A stretch of 64,000 bases of DNA from Flavobacterium psychrophilum (GTDB lineage Bacteria > Bacteroidota > Bacteroidia > Flavobacteriales > Flavobacteriaceae): contig CP012388.1 of the NCBI GenBank assembly GCA_001708385.1, positions 2,666,001 to 2,730,000 of the forward strand, in the 5' to 3' direction. Of this stretch, positions 27,729 to 35,564 are shown in pieces. Numbering within the stretch: position 1 is the first letter of the stretch; each line of letters begins with the position of its first letter. Under the pieces are notes generated by a model. That model was not told where the DNA came from. It was given only the letters and a program-made list of their open reading frames with translations, and made no database searches. Both the position numbers and the translations under genes were made by a program.

Positions 27729-28124
27729 ATGAAGAAGAAAACCCTGAAAATTTCTGCCGTAGTAGCACTTATTATTATAGGAAGCCTTTTGTATGGCTAC
27801 TACGGTTTTTTGTATAAGTCTGCCAGAGATATAAGCAGCGAAACATCTGCATTTACAGTGCCTGCACATGGTCTTGCGGGAGAGTATGCTGCTAATGTTA
27901 AAACTGCAGATGCCAAATACCTTAACCAGGCTATAGAAATAAATGGAAAAGTTACAGAAATACGTGATTCTTTGGTAATACTGGACGCTAATGTGGTTTG
28001 TGGATTTGATGCCCTTCCTGCCGATGCCGCTGTAAATAAAAATGTAACCATAAAAGGGAGATGTATTGGGTTTGATGAACTTTTTGGCGAAGTAAAACTC
28101 GATCAGTGCACTATTAAACATTAA
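27729..28124 (+). CDS. Membrane-anchored OB-fold (tRNA_anti-like) protein
   Basis: A 131-residue protein with an N-terminal membrane helix (VVALIIIGSLLYGYYGFLY) and an exported domain of about 95 residues. The repeated strand pattern YLNQAIEINGKVTEIRDSL, VILDANVVCGF, KNVTIKGRCIGFDE and EVKLDQCTIKH fits the small OB-fold family annotated as tRNA_anti-like, which has nothing to do with tRNA in this setting. The three cysteines could bind metal or form a disulfide. It is the first gene of the six-gene redox-type cluster, 13 bases before the barrel gene. Confidence 0.8.
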   Translation: MKKKTLKISAVVALIIIGSLLYGYYGFLYKSARDISSETSAFTVPAHGLAGEYAANVKTADAKYLNQAIEINGKVTEIRDSLVILDANVVCGFDALPADAAVNKNVTIKGRCIGFDELFGEVKLDQCTIKH

Positions 28125-28137
28125 CTAATTAATACAC

Positions 28138-28983
28138 ATGAAGCGATTTTTTTTACTAACAGCATGTTTGTTCGGTTTGGCAACAGCCTACAGCCAGGAC
28201 GACCTGCTAAATGAACTGGATTCTACTCAGGTATCCGATACTTATGCCACAGCCGCCTTTAAGGGCTTGCAGATAGTTACGTTGCAAACCACTAAAATGC
28301 CTGCAAAAAAAGAATTTTACTTTGTAGTATCCCACCGCTTTGGTACGGTAAAAGACGGTATTTCTGAGTTTTTTGGACTTGACCACGCCACTACAAAAAT
28401 AGGAGGGGTTTATGGTATTACCGATTGGCTTTCGGTTAGTGCCTCACGCCATACTTTGCTTAAGGTATATGAAGCCGGACTTAAATACAGGGTGGCAAGG
28501 CAGAGTGCCGATTTTCCGGTAGATATTGTAGGGTATAATACTGTAGACGTAAATACTTTTCTTGAAAAAGAAAACTATCCGAAGATTGAATTTGCCGACA
28601 GGCTTACTTACATCTCGCAGATATTGATATCAAGAAAATTCTCTGATAAGCTTTCATTCGAACTGATTCCCTCATATATACATAAAAACCTGTACAACCC
28701 TGCTATAGAAAATGATAGTCAGTTTTCATTAGGAGCAGGAGGCAGGATGAAACTTACTAAAAGGCTTTCGCTTAATATGGAGTATATGCAAAATTTTGAT
28801 AAGCCTTCTTTCTATACCAATCCGCTGTCGGTTGGACTGGATATAGATACCGGCGGACACGTATTCCAACTGTTGTTCACCAACTCGCAGGCAATGACGG
28901 AAGGTGGTTATGTAACAAATGCTGCGGGCGACTGGGGTAAGGGCGATTTTTTCTTTGGGTTTAATTTATACAGGGTTTTTTAA
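28138..28983 (+). CDS. DUF5777-like outer-membrane beta-barrel
   Basis: A 281-residue protein with signal peptide MKRFFLLTACLFGLATAYSQ followed by amphipathic strands and an aromatic C-terminus (FFFGFNLYRVF), as in outer-membrane barrels. Segments such as FYFVVSHRFGTVKDG, YGITDWLSVSASRHTL and GLKYRVA match what I recall of the DUF5777 family. Its stop codon is one base from the cytochrome ATG, and the cluster is closely packed, so it may work as an outer-membrane scaffold or pore for the neighbouring heme proteins. The function is unproven. Confidence 0.82.
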   Translation: MKRFFLLTACLFGLATAYSQDDLLNELDSTQVSDTYATAAFKGLQIVTLQTTKMPAKKEFYFVVSHRFGTVKDGISEFFGLDHATTKIGGVYGITDWLSVSASRHTLLKVYEAGLKYRVARQSADFPVDIVGYNTVDVNTFLEKENYPKIEFADRLTYISQILISRKFSDKLSFELIPSYIHKNLYNPAIENDSQFSLGAGGRMKLTKRLSLNMEYMQNFDKPSFYTNPLSVGLDIDTGGHVFQLLFTNSQAMTEGGYVTNAAGDWGKGDFFFGFNLYRVF

Positions 28984-28984
28984 T

Positions 28985-29347
28985 ATGAAAGCGAAAATAT
29001 TTTTAGGGATATCACTACTCATTGCTGGTTTATATAGTTGCGATTCGCATACGTATGAAGAAATTGAAGATGTGCCTGTAGTAGTAGAGAGGGTAACTTA
29101 TAATGCCAACATAAAATCTATTATAGATGCTCAGTGTACCAGCTGTCATGCAGCAGGAAGAACAGCATCGTTCAGGCCACTTACAAATTACGCAGAGGTA
29201 AAAGATGCTGTAGAAAATGCAGGACTTTTGCAGCGTATTCAGCTTGAAAATGGAGAACCAGGTGTGATGCCTCAGAGTGGACGTATGCCGCAGGGACGAA
29301 TTGACCTGATACTACAATGGAATACACAGGGATTACTGGAAAATTAA
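28985..29347 (+). CDS. Lipoprotein c-type cytochrome
   Basis: A 120-residue monoheme cytochrome. The signal MKAKIFLGISLLIAGLYSC has a lipobox Cys at residue 19. After YNANIKSIIDAQ comes the heme-binding CTSCH at 51-55. A Met-rich stretch (GVMPQSGRMPQGRIDLIL) near 93-110 can supply the distal heme ligand. The fold resembles the small cytochrome domains placed at the ends of larger Bacteroidota and Planctomycetes proteins. It should pass electrons in the periplasm or at the outer membrane. It is tightly coupled to the DUF5777 gene (one-base gap). Confidence 0.9.
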   Translation: MKAKIFLGISLLIAGLYSCDSHTYEEIEDVPVVVERVTYNANIKSIIDAQCTSCHAAGRTASFRPLTNYAEVKDAVENAGLLQRIQLENGEPGVMPQSGRMPQGRIDLILQWNTQGLLEN

Positions 29348-29360
29348 TAGAAAATATATT

Positions 29361-29912
29361 ATGAAAAGACACATAGAATTTACAATTTGCATTGCGTGCC
29401 TGTTGCTATCGGCAGTAATTTACGGGCAAAAGTACAGTACAAGAACCGGAAATATTAAGTTCGAAGCTTCTGTGCCTTCGTTTGAAGAAATAGTTGGAGA
29501 AAACAAATCTGCCTCTGCTGTGCTGGAAGCGTCTAAGGGTGATTTTGCCGTACTGGCTTTAATGAAGGGATTCCGTTTTAAAGTTGCCCTTATGGAAGAA
29601 CATTTTAACGAGAATTATGTAGAATCAGACAAATTTCCGAAAGCTACCTTTAAAGGAAAAGTAGAAGGATTTGATGCTGCTAAACTTTCGGCGGAAGCTA
29701 AAAGCTTTACCATTTCGGGCGACCTTACCCTGCATGGTAAAACAAAAAAAATAACTGATACTGCCAAGATAAGCAAGTCGGGTAACACTATTACTGTTGT
29801 CGGTTCCTTTACTGTAAAACCTGCCGATTTTGATATTGTCATACCTTCTTTGGTGAGTAAGAAAGTATCAGATAAAATAGAAGTGAGTTATAACTTTTCG
29901 TTAGCTAAATAA
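29361..29912 (+). CDS. YceI family periplasmic protein
   Basis: A 183-residue exported lipocalin-like protein of the YceI family, whose members bind isoprenoid chains, including quinones. The signal peptide ends in VIYGQ. Family marks are NIKFEASVPSFEEIVGENKS, the core ESDKFPKATFKGKVEG near residues 90-105, and LTLHGKTKKITD near 122-133 (the T-G-KT-K loop). In the cluster it might carry a quinone or other isoprenoid between redox partners (inference). Eight bases separate it from the ankyrin gene. Confidence 0.9.
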   Translation: MKRHIEFTICIACLLLSAVIYGQKYSTRTGNIKFEASVPSFEEIVGENKSASAVLEASKGDFAVLALMKGFRFKVALMEEHFNENYVESDKFPKATFKGKVEGFDAAKLSAEAKSFTISGDLTLHGKTKKITDTAKISKSGNTITVVGSFTVKPADFDIVIPSLVSKKVSDKIEVSYNFSLAK

Positions 29913-29919
29913 TATTCGT

Positions 29920-30444
29920 ATGAAAAAACTATTCTCCCTGCTGCTATTGTGTTCTGCACTTTGCAGTGCACAGCAAAAAGCTAAAGATGTATTTGATGTT
30001 GCCCGCTCGGGCACCGTTGAAGAAATGAAAGCATTAGTGCAAATAAAAAAGGACACAGTAAATTCGGTAAATGCCCATGGCTATTCTACTCTTATACTGG
30101 CGTGCTATCGTGGTAATAAGCCTGTGGCAGAATATTTGGCTTCAAAAGTAGATAATATAAACTACAACAGTAGTAGTGGTACTGCACTTGCCGCTGCAGC
30201 AATAAAAGGTGATGTTGCAACGGTAAAGATCTTACTGGAGAATAAAGCTAACCCGGATCTTGCGGATGCTAATGGAATGACTCCATTGATGTTTGCATCG
30301 CAATTTGACAATAAGGAGTTGCTTCTTTTACTGCTAAAATACAAGGCTAATGCAACAGTTGCAAACAGCGAAGGTAAGTCGGCTATGGACTATGCAGTAC
30401 ACAATAAAAACCAGGAAATTATAAACCTGCTCAAATCAAAATAA
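29920..30444 (+). CDS. Exported ankyrin-repeat protein
   Basis: A 174-residue protein with a signal peptide (MKKLFSLLLLCSALCSAQ) and about four ankyrin repeats: HGYSTLILACYRGNKPVAEY, SGTALAAAAIKGDVATVKIL, NGMTPLMFASQFDNKELLLL and a last partial one at EGKSAMDYAVHNKNQEIINL. Ankyrin domains bind other proteins, so it may assemble or stabilise the cluster's products in the periplasm. A periplasmic ankyrin protein beside a heme protein recalls catalase-associated ankyrins such as AnkB, but this link is only a comparison. Confidence 0.88.
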   Translation: MKKLFSLLLLCSALCSAQQKAKDVFDVARSGTVEEMKALVQIKKDTVNSVNAHGYSTLILACYRGNKPVAEYLASKVDNINYNSSSGTALAAAAIKGDVATVKILLENKANPDLADANGMTPLMFASQFDNKELLLLLLKYKANATVANSEGKSAMDYAVHNKNQEIINLLKSK

Positions 30445-30459
30445 AACAATCTAAAACTA

Positions 30460-31236
30460 ATGAACATGAAAAGAAAATTACTAATATCAGCCTTACTTTT
30501 AGGCGTTGCAGGTTTGCATGCGCAGACTAAAGCAACAGCTGTAGTTACGTTGGGTAATGGAGGTATGACGGCTAAAATGGAATTAAATAACGCTACAACC
30601 ACCGCAACACTTACACTTACGGGTCCGTCTGACAGATGGTTTGCACTGCAGATAGGAAACTTTTCAAACGGCGCGGGTATGCAGGAAGGTACAGATGTAG
30701 TGTACTGGAACGGAACAACGTTAGTAGATGCTGTACAGTCAGGAATTGGAGGAGCTCCTACTCCTGATACTAACGATTGGACTGTTACGTCAAATACTAC
30801 TTCTGGCAGTACACGAACTGTTGTAGCAACAAGAGCTTTTAATACCGGTAGTGCAGATGATTATGCTATCGCATATACAGATGCAAATATTGATTATGCA
30901 TGGGCAAGAGCCAGCACTGCTACAAATAACTTATTAACTCATGGCAGCAGCCGTGGCTACAGCCTGAACGTTGCTTTTGCAGATGTGTTGGATACTCCGG
31001 GCTTCACACTTCAAAATCTTCAGGTATATCCTAATCCTGTGATTGATGTACTTACGCTTTCTAATAGTGAAGCAATAACTGAAGTACAACTAATAAATAT
31101 GTTAGGACAGGTGGTTATTTCACAAAAAACAAATAGCAACAATGTTGAGGTTAATACTTCTCAGTTGCAAAACGGTAGTTACATCCTTAAAGTGTCTACT
31201 GCATACGGTACGGCTTCTAGCAAAATATTGAAGTAA
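30460..31236 (+). CDS. Heme-binding DOMON domain protein with T9SS sorting tail
   Basis: A 258-residue secreted protein. The signal peptide ends at GLHAQ. Residues 25-175 form a DOMON domain: DRWFALQIGNF, then Met74 in GMQEGTDVVYW, RAFNTGSADDYAIAYT, ending in DYAWARAS and His161 in LTHGSSRGYSLNV. Met74 and His161 sit where DOMON cytochromes hold heme b. Residues 183-258 are a type A T9SS C-terminal sorting domain (LQVYPNPVIDVLTLSN, LINMLGQVV, NGSYILKVST), so the protein should be exported and fixed on the cell surface. A second ATG two codons in is possible. It ends the operon before a terminator. Confidence 0.9.
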   Translation: MNMKRKLLISALLLGVAGLHAQTKATAVVTLGNGGMTAKMELNNATTTATLTLTGPSDRWFALQIGNFSNGAGMQEGTDVVYWNGTTLVDAVQSGIGGAPTPDTNDWTVTSNTTSGSTRTVVATRAFNTGSADDYAIAYTDANIDYAWARASTATNNLLTHGSSRGYSLNVAFADVLDTPGFTLQNLQVYPNPVIDVLTLSNSEAITEVQLINMLGQVVISQKTNSNNVEVNTSQLQNGSYILKVSTAYGTASSKILK

Positions 31237-31261
31237 CGTGTTTCTTTTTGAGCTTGGTTTT

Positions 31262-31293
31262 AAAGGTCTTCCGTATTACGGAAGGCCTTTTTT
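31262..31293 (+). terminator. Terminator of the redox-type operon
   Basis: AAAGGTCTTCCGTA pairs with TACGGAAGGCCTTT (one mismatch), followed by T residues. It lies 26 bases past the DOMON gene. Confidence 0.93.
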
Positions 31294-31398
31294 AATGAAT
31301 AAAATAGGGATAGCTATTTTTTAAAGGATTTATGGCACGAATTTGGTTTTGAAATGTTTAATTTGTTGTTCGATTAAAATGCTACACCTTAAAGCCAT

Positions 31399-31896
31399 AT
31401 GAAGATATTTTCGCTGCTACTTGTTTTACTTTTTGTGAATTCAAATAATTATGAACTGCCTGTTGTGCGCCAAAAGTATGTTAGTGCTGCGGTATCTCAG
31501 GAAAGTGCCGATACCTTTCACGAAAGCTTTGCAAATGTTAGTGAAGACCATACCAATTCTACTTTGGTGGCTTACAAGGCAGCATCTAAAGTACTGCTGG
31601 CAAAATATGAAGATGGTGTTTTTGCCAAGATGCGTTTTTTTAATCAGGGTAAAAAATTACTGGAAGCAACAATTAAAAAAGCCCCCGATAATTATGAGGC
31701 GCGCCTTATACGTTTAAACATTCAGGATAATGTGCCGTGGATAACAGGCTATACATCTAACATCAAAGAAGACAAAGCTTTCCTGATGAAATATTTTACC
31801 AAACAGCCCGAAGACCTCAAGATTTTTACACAAAAATACATACTTCAGTGCGATGCTTTTTCGGCTAAAGAAAAAGCAGTGTTTAAATTAGACTAA
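31399..31896 (+). CDS. Exported helical protein, unknown
   Basis: A 165-residue protein starting MKIFSLLLVLLFVNSNNYE, a signal-like hydrophobic start. The rest is helical, with TPR-like pairs (STLVAYKAASKVLLAKYEDG, MRFFNQGKKLLEATIKKAPD, NYEARLIRLNIQDN). It may be a periplasmic adaptor. Its stop overlaps the convergent SprA-like gene by four bases, so the two 3' ends share sequence. No named family is evident. Confidence 0.75.
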   Translation: MKIFSLLLVLLFVNSNNYELPVVRQKYVSAAVSQESADTFHESFANVSEDHTNSTLVAYKAASKVLLAKYEDGVFAKMRFFNQGKKLLEATIKKAPDNYEARLIRLNIQDNVPWITGYTSNIKEDKAFLMKYFTKQPEDLKIFTQKYILQCDAFSAKEKAVFKLD

Positions 31897-34800
31897 AAAT
31901 AAGCCCTTAGCTGAACGCTTCCGGTATGTATTGCTTTGCTGGTTTCGCTTTTGCGCCCCTGGTAGCTTACGTTTACATCCAGAAACTGAGTCAGGTTCTT
32001 TTGCAGTAATAAGCGCCATGTAAGGTTTTGTCCGGCCTGTAATCCTTCAAGCATTTGATATGCGGCAGGAGAAAGTTCGTTTCCTGTAAAATCATTTTTA
32101 TACAGCGAAAATTCACCATTAGCAGTAAACTGTTTTTCTGAAGCATAACTAAACGATGTACCTATGCGTTGCTGATTAAGTAATTCAAGATCGCCTATCT
32201 GGTTTTCTTTCTTCTTGTATTCGTAGAAAATATCCCAACTTGCGTTACGCGAAAAAATATACGATATCTTGGGCATAAGTCCGTAGCCTTCAACTTTAAA
32301 GTTCTTGCTTCCGTAGTTTTCTGATGCAGATGCCGACTCATTGGTTTGTCCTGAAAAGCTAAACAACCATATTTTTTTAACCAGATGTGCATACTGTAGC
32401 TGATGGCTGTTATTGCTGTTTTCCTGAGAACCCACCGTAAGTAGGGTCTTTGCCCGGTTCTTAAGATATGTATATGTTACCGAATGGTCTTGTTTTCCAC
32501 GGTTGTAAAATAAACTGTTGCGTATGCTTGATGATAAACCCAATAGGTTTTCTTCACTTGATGAAAACGGGTTAAGGTCGAAATTATCACTATCACGTTC
32601 AATTTTTCTATCAACAAGGAAAGAGGTTTGATTGTAGAAATAAGAAAGTAGTTTTTTAAATCCGCCTTCATTTTGCCATTGGTTGGGGTTAAGCGTAACC
32701 GACTGCGAAAATTTGTTCTGGTGGGTGCGCACAAATACCTGATTGGGCACAAATACCCTTACAAAAGTAGCCTGATCGGGAAAAGGAGCAACCTCAAATT
32801 CCTGTAATTCCTGAATGCCGTTGCCGTTATAATCATTCCAGGTGTATACTCCCTGACCGGGTTCTACCTGTAAATAGGTAAACTCCTGTTGGGCGATGGT
32901 TCCCGATGTGGTTTCGTACGCCGTATTTACCTGCACCAACTGATCCCAATAACGGTCGTTATACAAAACCCTTGAGTTAAGCGAAGGTTCGCTTTTAAGC
33001 GTTGCGTCATCAAATTTAAGATTACGGTAGTTTACAAAAACAGAAAGGTCACTTTTTTCTGTTTGCAATAGCCTCGATTTTAGATAATAAGAACGGGATG
33101 TATTTACTTTTTGTATCAGTCCGTTTACAAGGCTGTCGTTAGCACGCTGTAGGTAGCCCAATTCAACATAAACCTTTGTGCTGTCGCCACGGCCAACAAA
33201 AGCACCAAATTCGCTAAAGCGCTGGCTTAACGTAGTAAATTGTTGTGTTGCTTTTATCTTCTCGCGGTTATCTTCAAGGCGTACGGTACCTCCAACCCAG
33301 TTCTTGCTGAAATGGTATTTTGCCAACGCCTCATTTCTTACAAAAGTTGAAGTAGAATAATCGCTGTCGCTTTGCAGCCAGCTACCGCGGTTTTGTACTA
33401 AAAGCTGCTTAAAGTTAAAGAGGCCGTCAACAACGTGACGGGTTCCGCTAAAGGCATTAGAGAAATCAAGCTTTTCTACCTGATAGTTTAACTGCCCCTT
33501 TTGCGGCAGGCGGAATGTTGTGCCTGCTACCAGATAACTCTGGTCACCATCGGTTGTAATAATATTGGTGAGGTTCCAGTCACGGTTAAATTCAATGTTG
33601 AATAATCGCTCAATAGTCCTGAAATCTTTTTGTATAAACTGATAGTTGGCAAAAGCGTCCAGTTCCCATTTGTTTGTAGTAAATAACCGTTGTTTGGCGT
33701 TTAGCTTTCCAGCTATGCCATTGTTATCGCCATCATCTATAGGAGAGAAAAGGTTGAGGTCGTTATTGCTTATACCGGCCTCAAAATCAATTATGGTTTT
33801 TTCACCAGGGTTGTATTTACCCATTAGGGTTGCAATCTGAATTTTGGTAGGAGCCGTAAGGCGCACAATAGGTTCATAATTACCCTGCGGTATACCGTTT
33901 ACAGGGGCTACATATTGATAAATACGACCCACGGCGGCGGCATTCGCCAAGATGTAATTACCAAGGTTATTGCCTACAAGGCTAAAGCGCACATTGTATA
34001 ATTCATCTGCCGGATTGTTAGAATATTCGAATACTTCAACCCCGCTGATGTTTACTTTTTTATACAATGTTTTATTTTCGGAATAGGAATCAACAAATGC
34101 GGAAGGCGCCGTCATTTTGGTAACGTCATCTCCTGCCTCACGCAATATTGCAGCCTGTTCGGGCGAAAGGTTTTGCTGCAACGGCTGATTTTTAACGTCG
34201 TTTTCAGAATATAAGTATCCGCCAATACTCCAGGTGTCGGCTTCGTGTGTAATACCGCCATAGGTTACAAAACGGGTATAGCTGCGTTCGGAATATTGAT
34301 ATTCTACATTGATACGCATCTCTGACGTGATCGGGAAGAGCGAAGTAAAGATGATCTCGCCGGCGTTATAGTCGATGATGTAGTCATTATTTTCACCGCG
34401 TTCCAGCAAAATACCATTTACAAATACCCTTTCAGATCCTGATATTACCAGTACATATAATTCCTGGTTTGGTCCTCTTAGTTTATAGGGACCCTGGTTA
34501 CCTTCCTGGCCGGTAAATGTACTTTTTGCATATTGCCCACGCACCAATGCCGCCGCAGCGAATATAGATGTTTTATTACCTTCATCGCCAAAAGTAAAAG
34601 CGGTTGAAAGTCCCTGTACTTTTTTATTGAAATTCAGGAAACGCGATTGGCGGTTTTCAAGGAAAAGGTCGCCCGCGCGTATGCTCCATTTATCGGTAAA
34701 CATTTCAATGAATATCTGGTCGAATTCATCCAGCTTCTGCGAATAGCCACCTTCCTGTAATGGAATGTTAGTGTCTTGTATAGAGGCGCGAAGGGTTACG

Positions 34801-35312
34801 GTTTCAGATATTTTCCCGGTTATCTGTAAATCAAGGTTAGAATTTACAACAGCATTCTGGTTGTTACCAACAGTAATTCCTCTGGTAATACTACCCGATG
34901 TGGTAAGGCCGTCAAACGGTTTAAAAGTGTTGAGCGGGCTACGCGCTACAGTGTAGAGCCCGGTGGTGCCGGCGCTATTCTGTACAACGCGGCTTTCATC
35001 GTAAATGCTGTATTTTTTAGTAAGGTATTCGGGGTAGGAGAGATAACGAACAGTAAGTGTATCCTGAGAAGTATATCCGTTACGGAAAACTAAAGTACTA
35101 TTACGAAAATCGACTTTATAATAGGTGGTGTCAACATCGTTGCCCTGCCTGTCCTGAAGCTTAAAAAACGCTTTGTTAATGCTAACACTGTCAATTTTTA
35201 TAGTGTCCTGTGTTGCCGTAATTTTCCGGTTTTTATACGGCGTATTTATCTCCTGCCCATAAAGTGCAGAAACACAACATAAAAACACCATTAAAAGCCC
35301 GTTTTTCAGCAT
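31893..35312 (-). CDS. Large outer-membrane protein with SprA-like start
   Basis: A 1139-residue protein. The signal peptide ends in SALYGQ. A region at about 130-260 carries GSITRGITVGNNQNAVVNSN, LDLQITGKISETVTLRASIQ and DTNIPLQEGGYSQKLDEFDQ, which strongly recalls the repeated segment of SprA, the T9SS translocon barrel. Later IIDYNAGEIIFTSLFPIT and many alternating strands suggest a big beta-barrel ending in VQLRAYF. At less than half of SprA's length it is not SprA itself. It may be a paralogue or a related barrel with an unknown cargo. Confidence 0.8.
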   Translation of the reverse strand: MLKNGLLMVFLCCVSALYGQEINTPYKNRKITATQDTIKIDSVSINKAFFKLQDRQGNDVDTTYYKVDFRNSTLVFRNGYTSQDTLTVRYLSYPEYLTKKYSIYDESRVVQNSAGTTGLYTVARSPLNTFKPFDGLTTSGSITRGITVGNNQNAVVNSNLDLQITGKISETVTLRASIQDTNIPLQEGGYSQKLDEFDQIFIEMFTDKWSIRAGDLFLENRQSRFLNFNKKVQGLSTAFTFGDEGNKTSIFAAAALVRGQYAKSTFTGQEGNQGPYKLRGPNQELYVLVISGSERVFVNGILLERGENNDYIIDYNAGEIIFTSLFPITSEMRINVEYQYSERSYTRFVTYGGITHEADTWSIGGYLYSENDVKNQPLQQNLSPEQAAILREAGDDVTKMTAPSAFVDSYSENKTLYKKVNISGVEVFEYSNNPADELYNVRFSLVGNNLGNYILANAAAVGRIYQYVAPVNGIPQGNYEPIVRLTAPTKIQIATLMGKYNPGEKTIIDFEAGISNNDLNLFSPIDDGDNNGIAGKLNAKQRLFTTNKWELDAFANYQFIQKDFRTIERLFNIEFNRDWNLTNIITTDGDQSYLVAGTTFRLPQKGQLNYQVEKLDFSNAFSGTRHVVDGLFNFKQLLVQNRGSWLQSDSDYSTSTFVRNEALAKYHFSKNWVGGTVRLEDNREKIKATQQFTTLSQRFSEFGAFVGRGDSTKVYVELGYLQRANDSLVNGLIQKVNTSRSYYLKSRLLQTEKSDLSVFVNYRNLKFDDATLKSEPSLNSRVLYNDRYWDQLVQVNTAYETTSGTIAQQEFTYLQVEPGQGVYTWNDYNGNGIQELQEFEVAPFPDQATFVRVFVPNQVFVRTHQNKFSQSVTLNPNQWQNEGGFKKLLSYFYNQTSFLVDRKIERDSDNFDLNPFSSSEENLLGLSSSIRNSLFYNRGKQDHSVTYTYLKNRAKTLLTVGSQENSNNSHQLQYAHLVKKIWLFSFSGQTNESASASENYGSKNFKVEGYGLMPKISYIFSRNASWDIFYEYKKKENQIGDLELLNQQRIGTSFSYASEKQFTANGEFSLYKNDFTGNELSPAAYQMLEGLQAGQNLTWRLLLQKNLTQFLDVNVSYQGRKSETSKAIHTGSVQLRAYF

Positions 35313-35400
35313 AGTACACTATAAACTCAAAAAAGGCAAAAGTAGTGTATTTAAAGGGAAGATTTAAGAGAGGGAATGTTGTAATTACAAGTAGGTTAAT

Positions 35401-35488
35401 AGCCGCAGCGCGGCGACATATTTATAGAAAGCTGATTGAATACATAAAAACTCCGAAAGAGTGGTATATGTACCCTCCTTCGGAGTTT
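35401..35488. repeat. Intergenic inverted-repeat element, cousin of the one at 61.1 kb
   Basis: A hairpin-forming start AGCCGCAGCGCGGCG is followed by ACATATTTATAG, the same order as in the element before pbpC. A second hairpin, AAACTCCGAAAGAGTGGTAT against GGTACATATA-type and TTCGGAGTTT sequence on the far side (35448-35488), has a 10-bp outer stem and could also end transcription from the aspartate kinase gene. Confidence 0.65.
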
Positions 35489-35564
35489 AATAATTTTTAT
35501 TGAGGTTTCGGCTACGCTGTATTCTCCTAAAAGAACAGAGAACCCACTGGAAACTGTTTATTGC

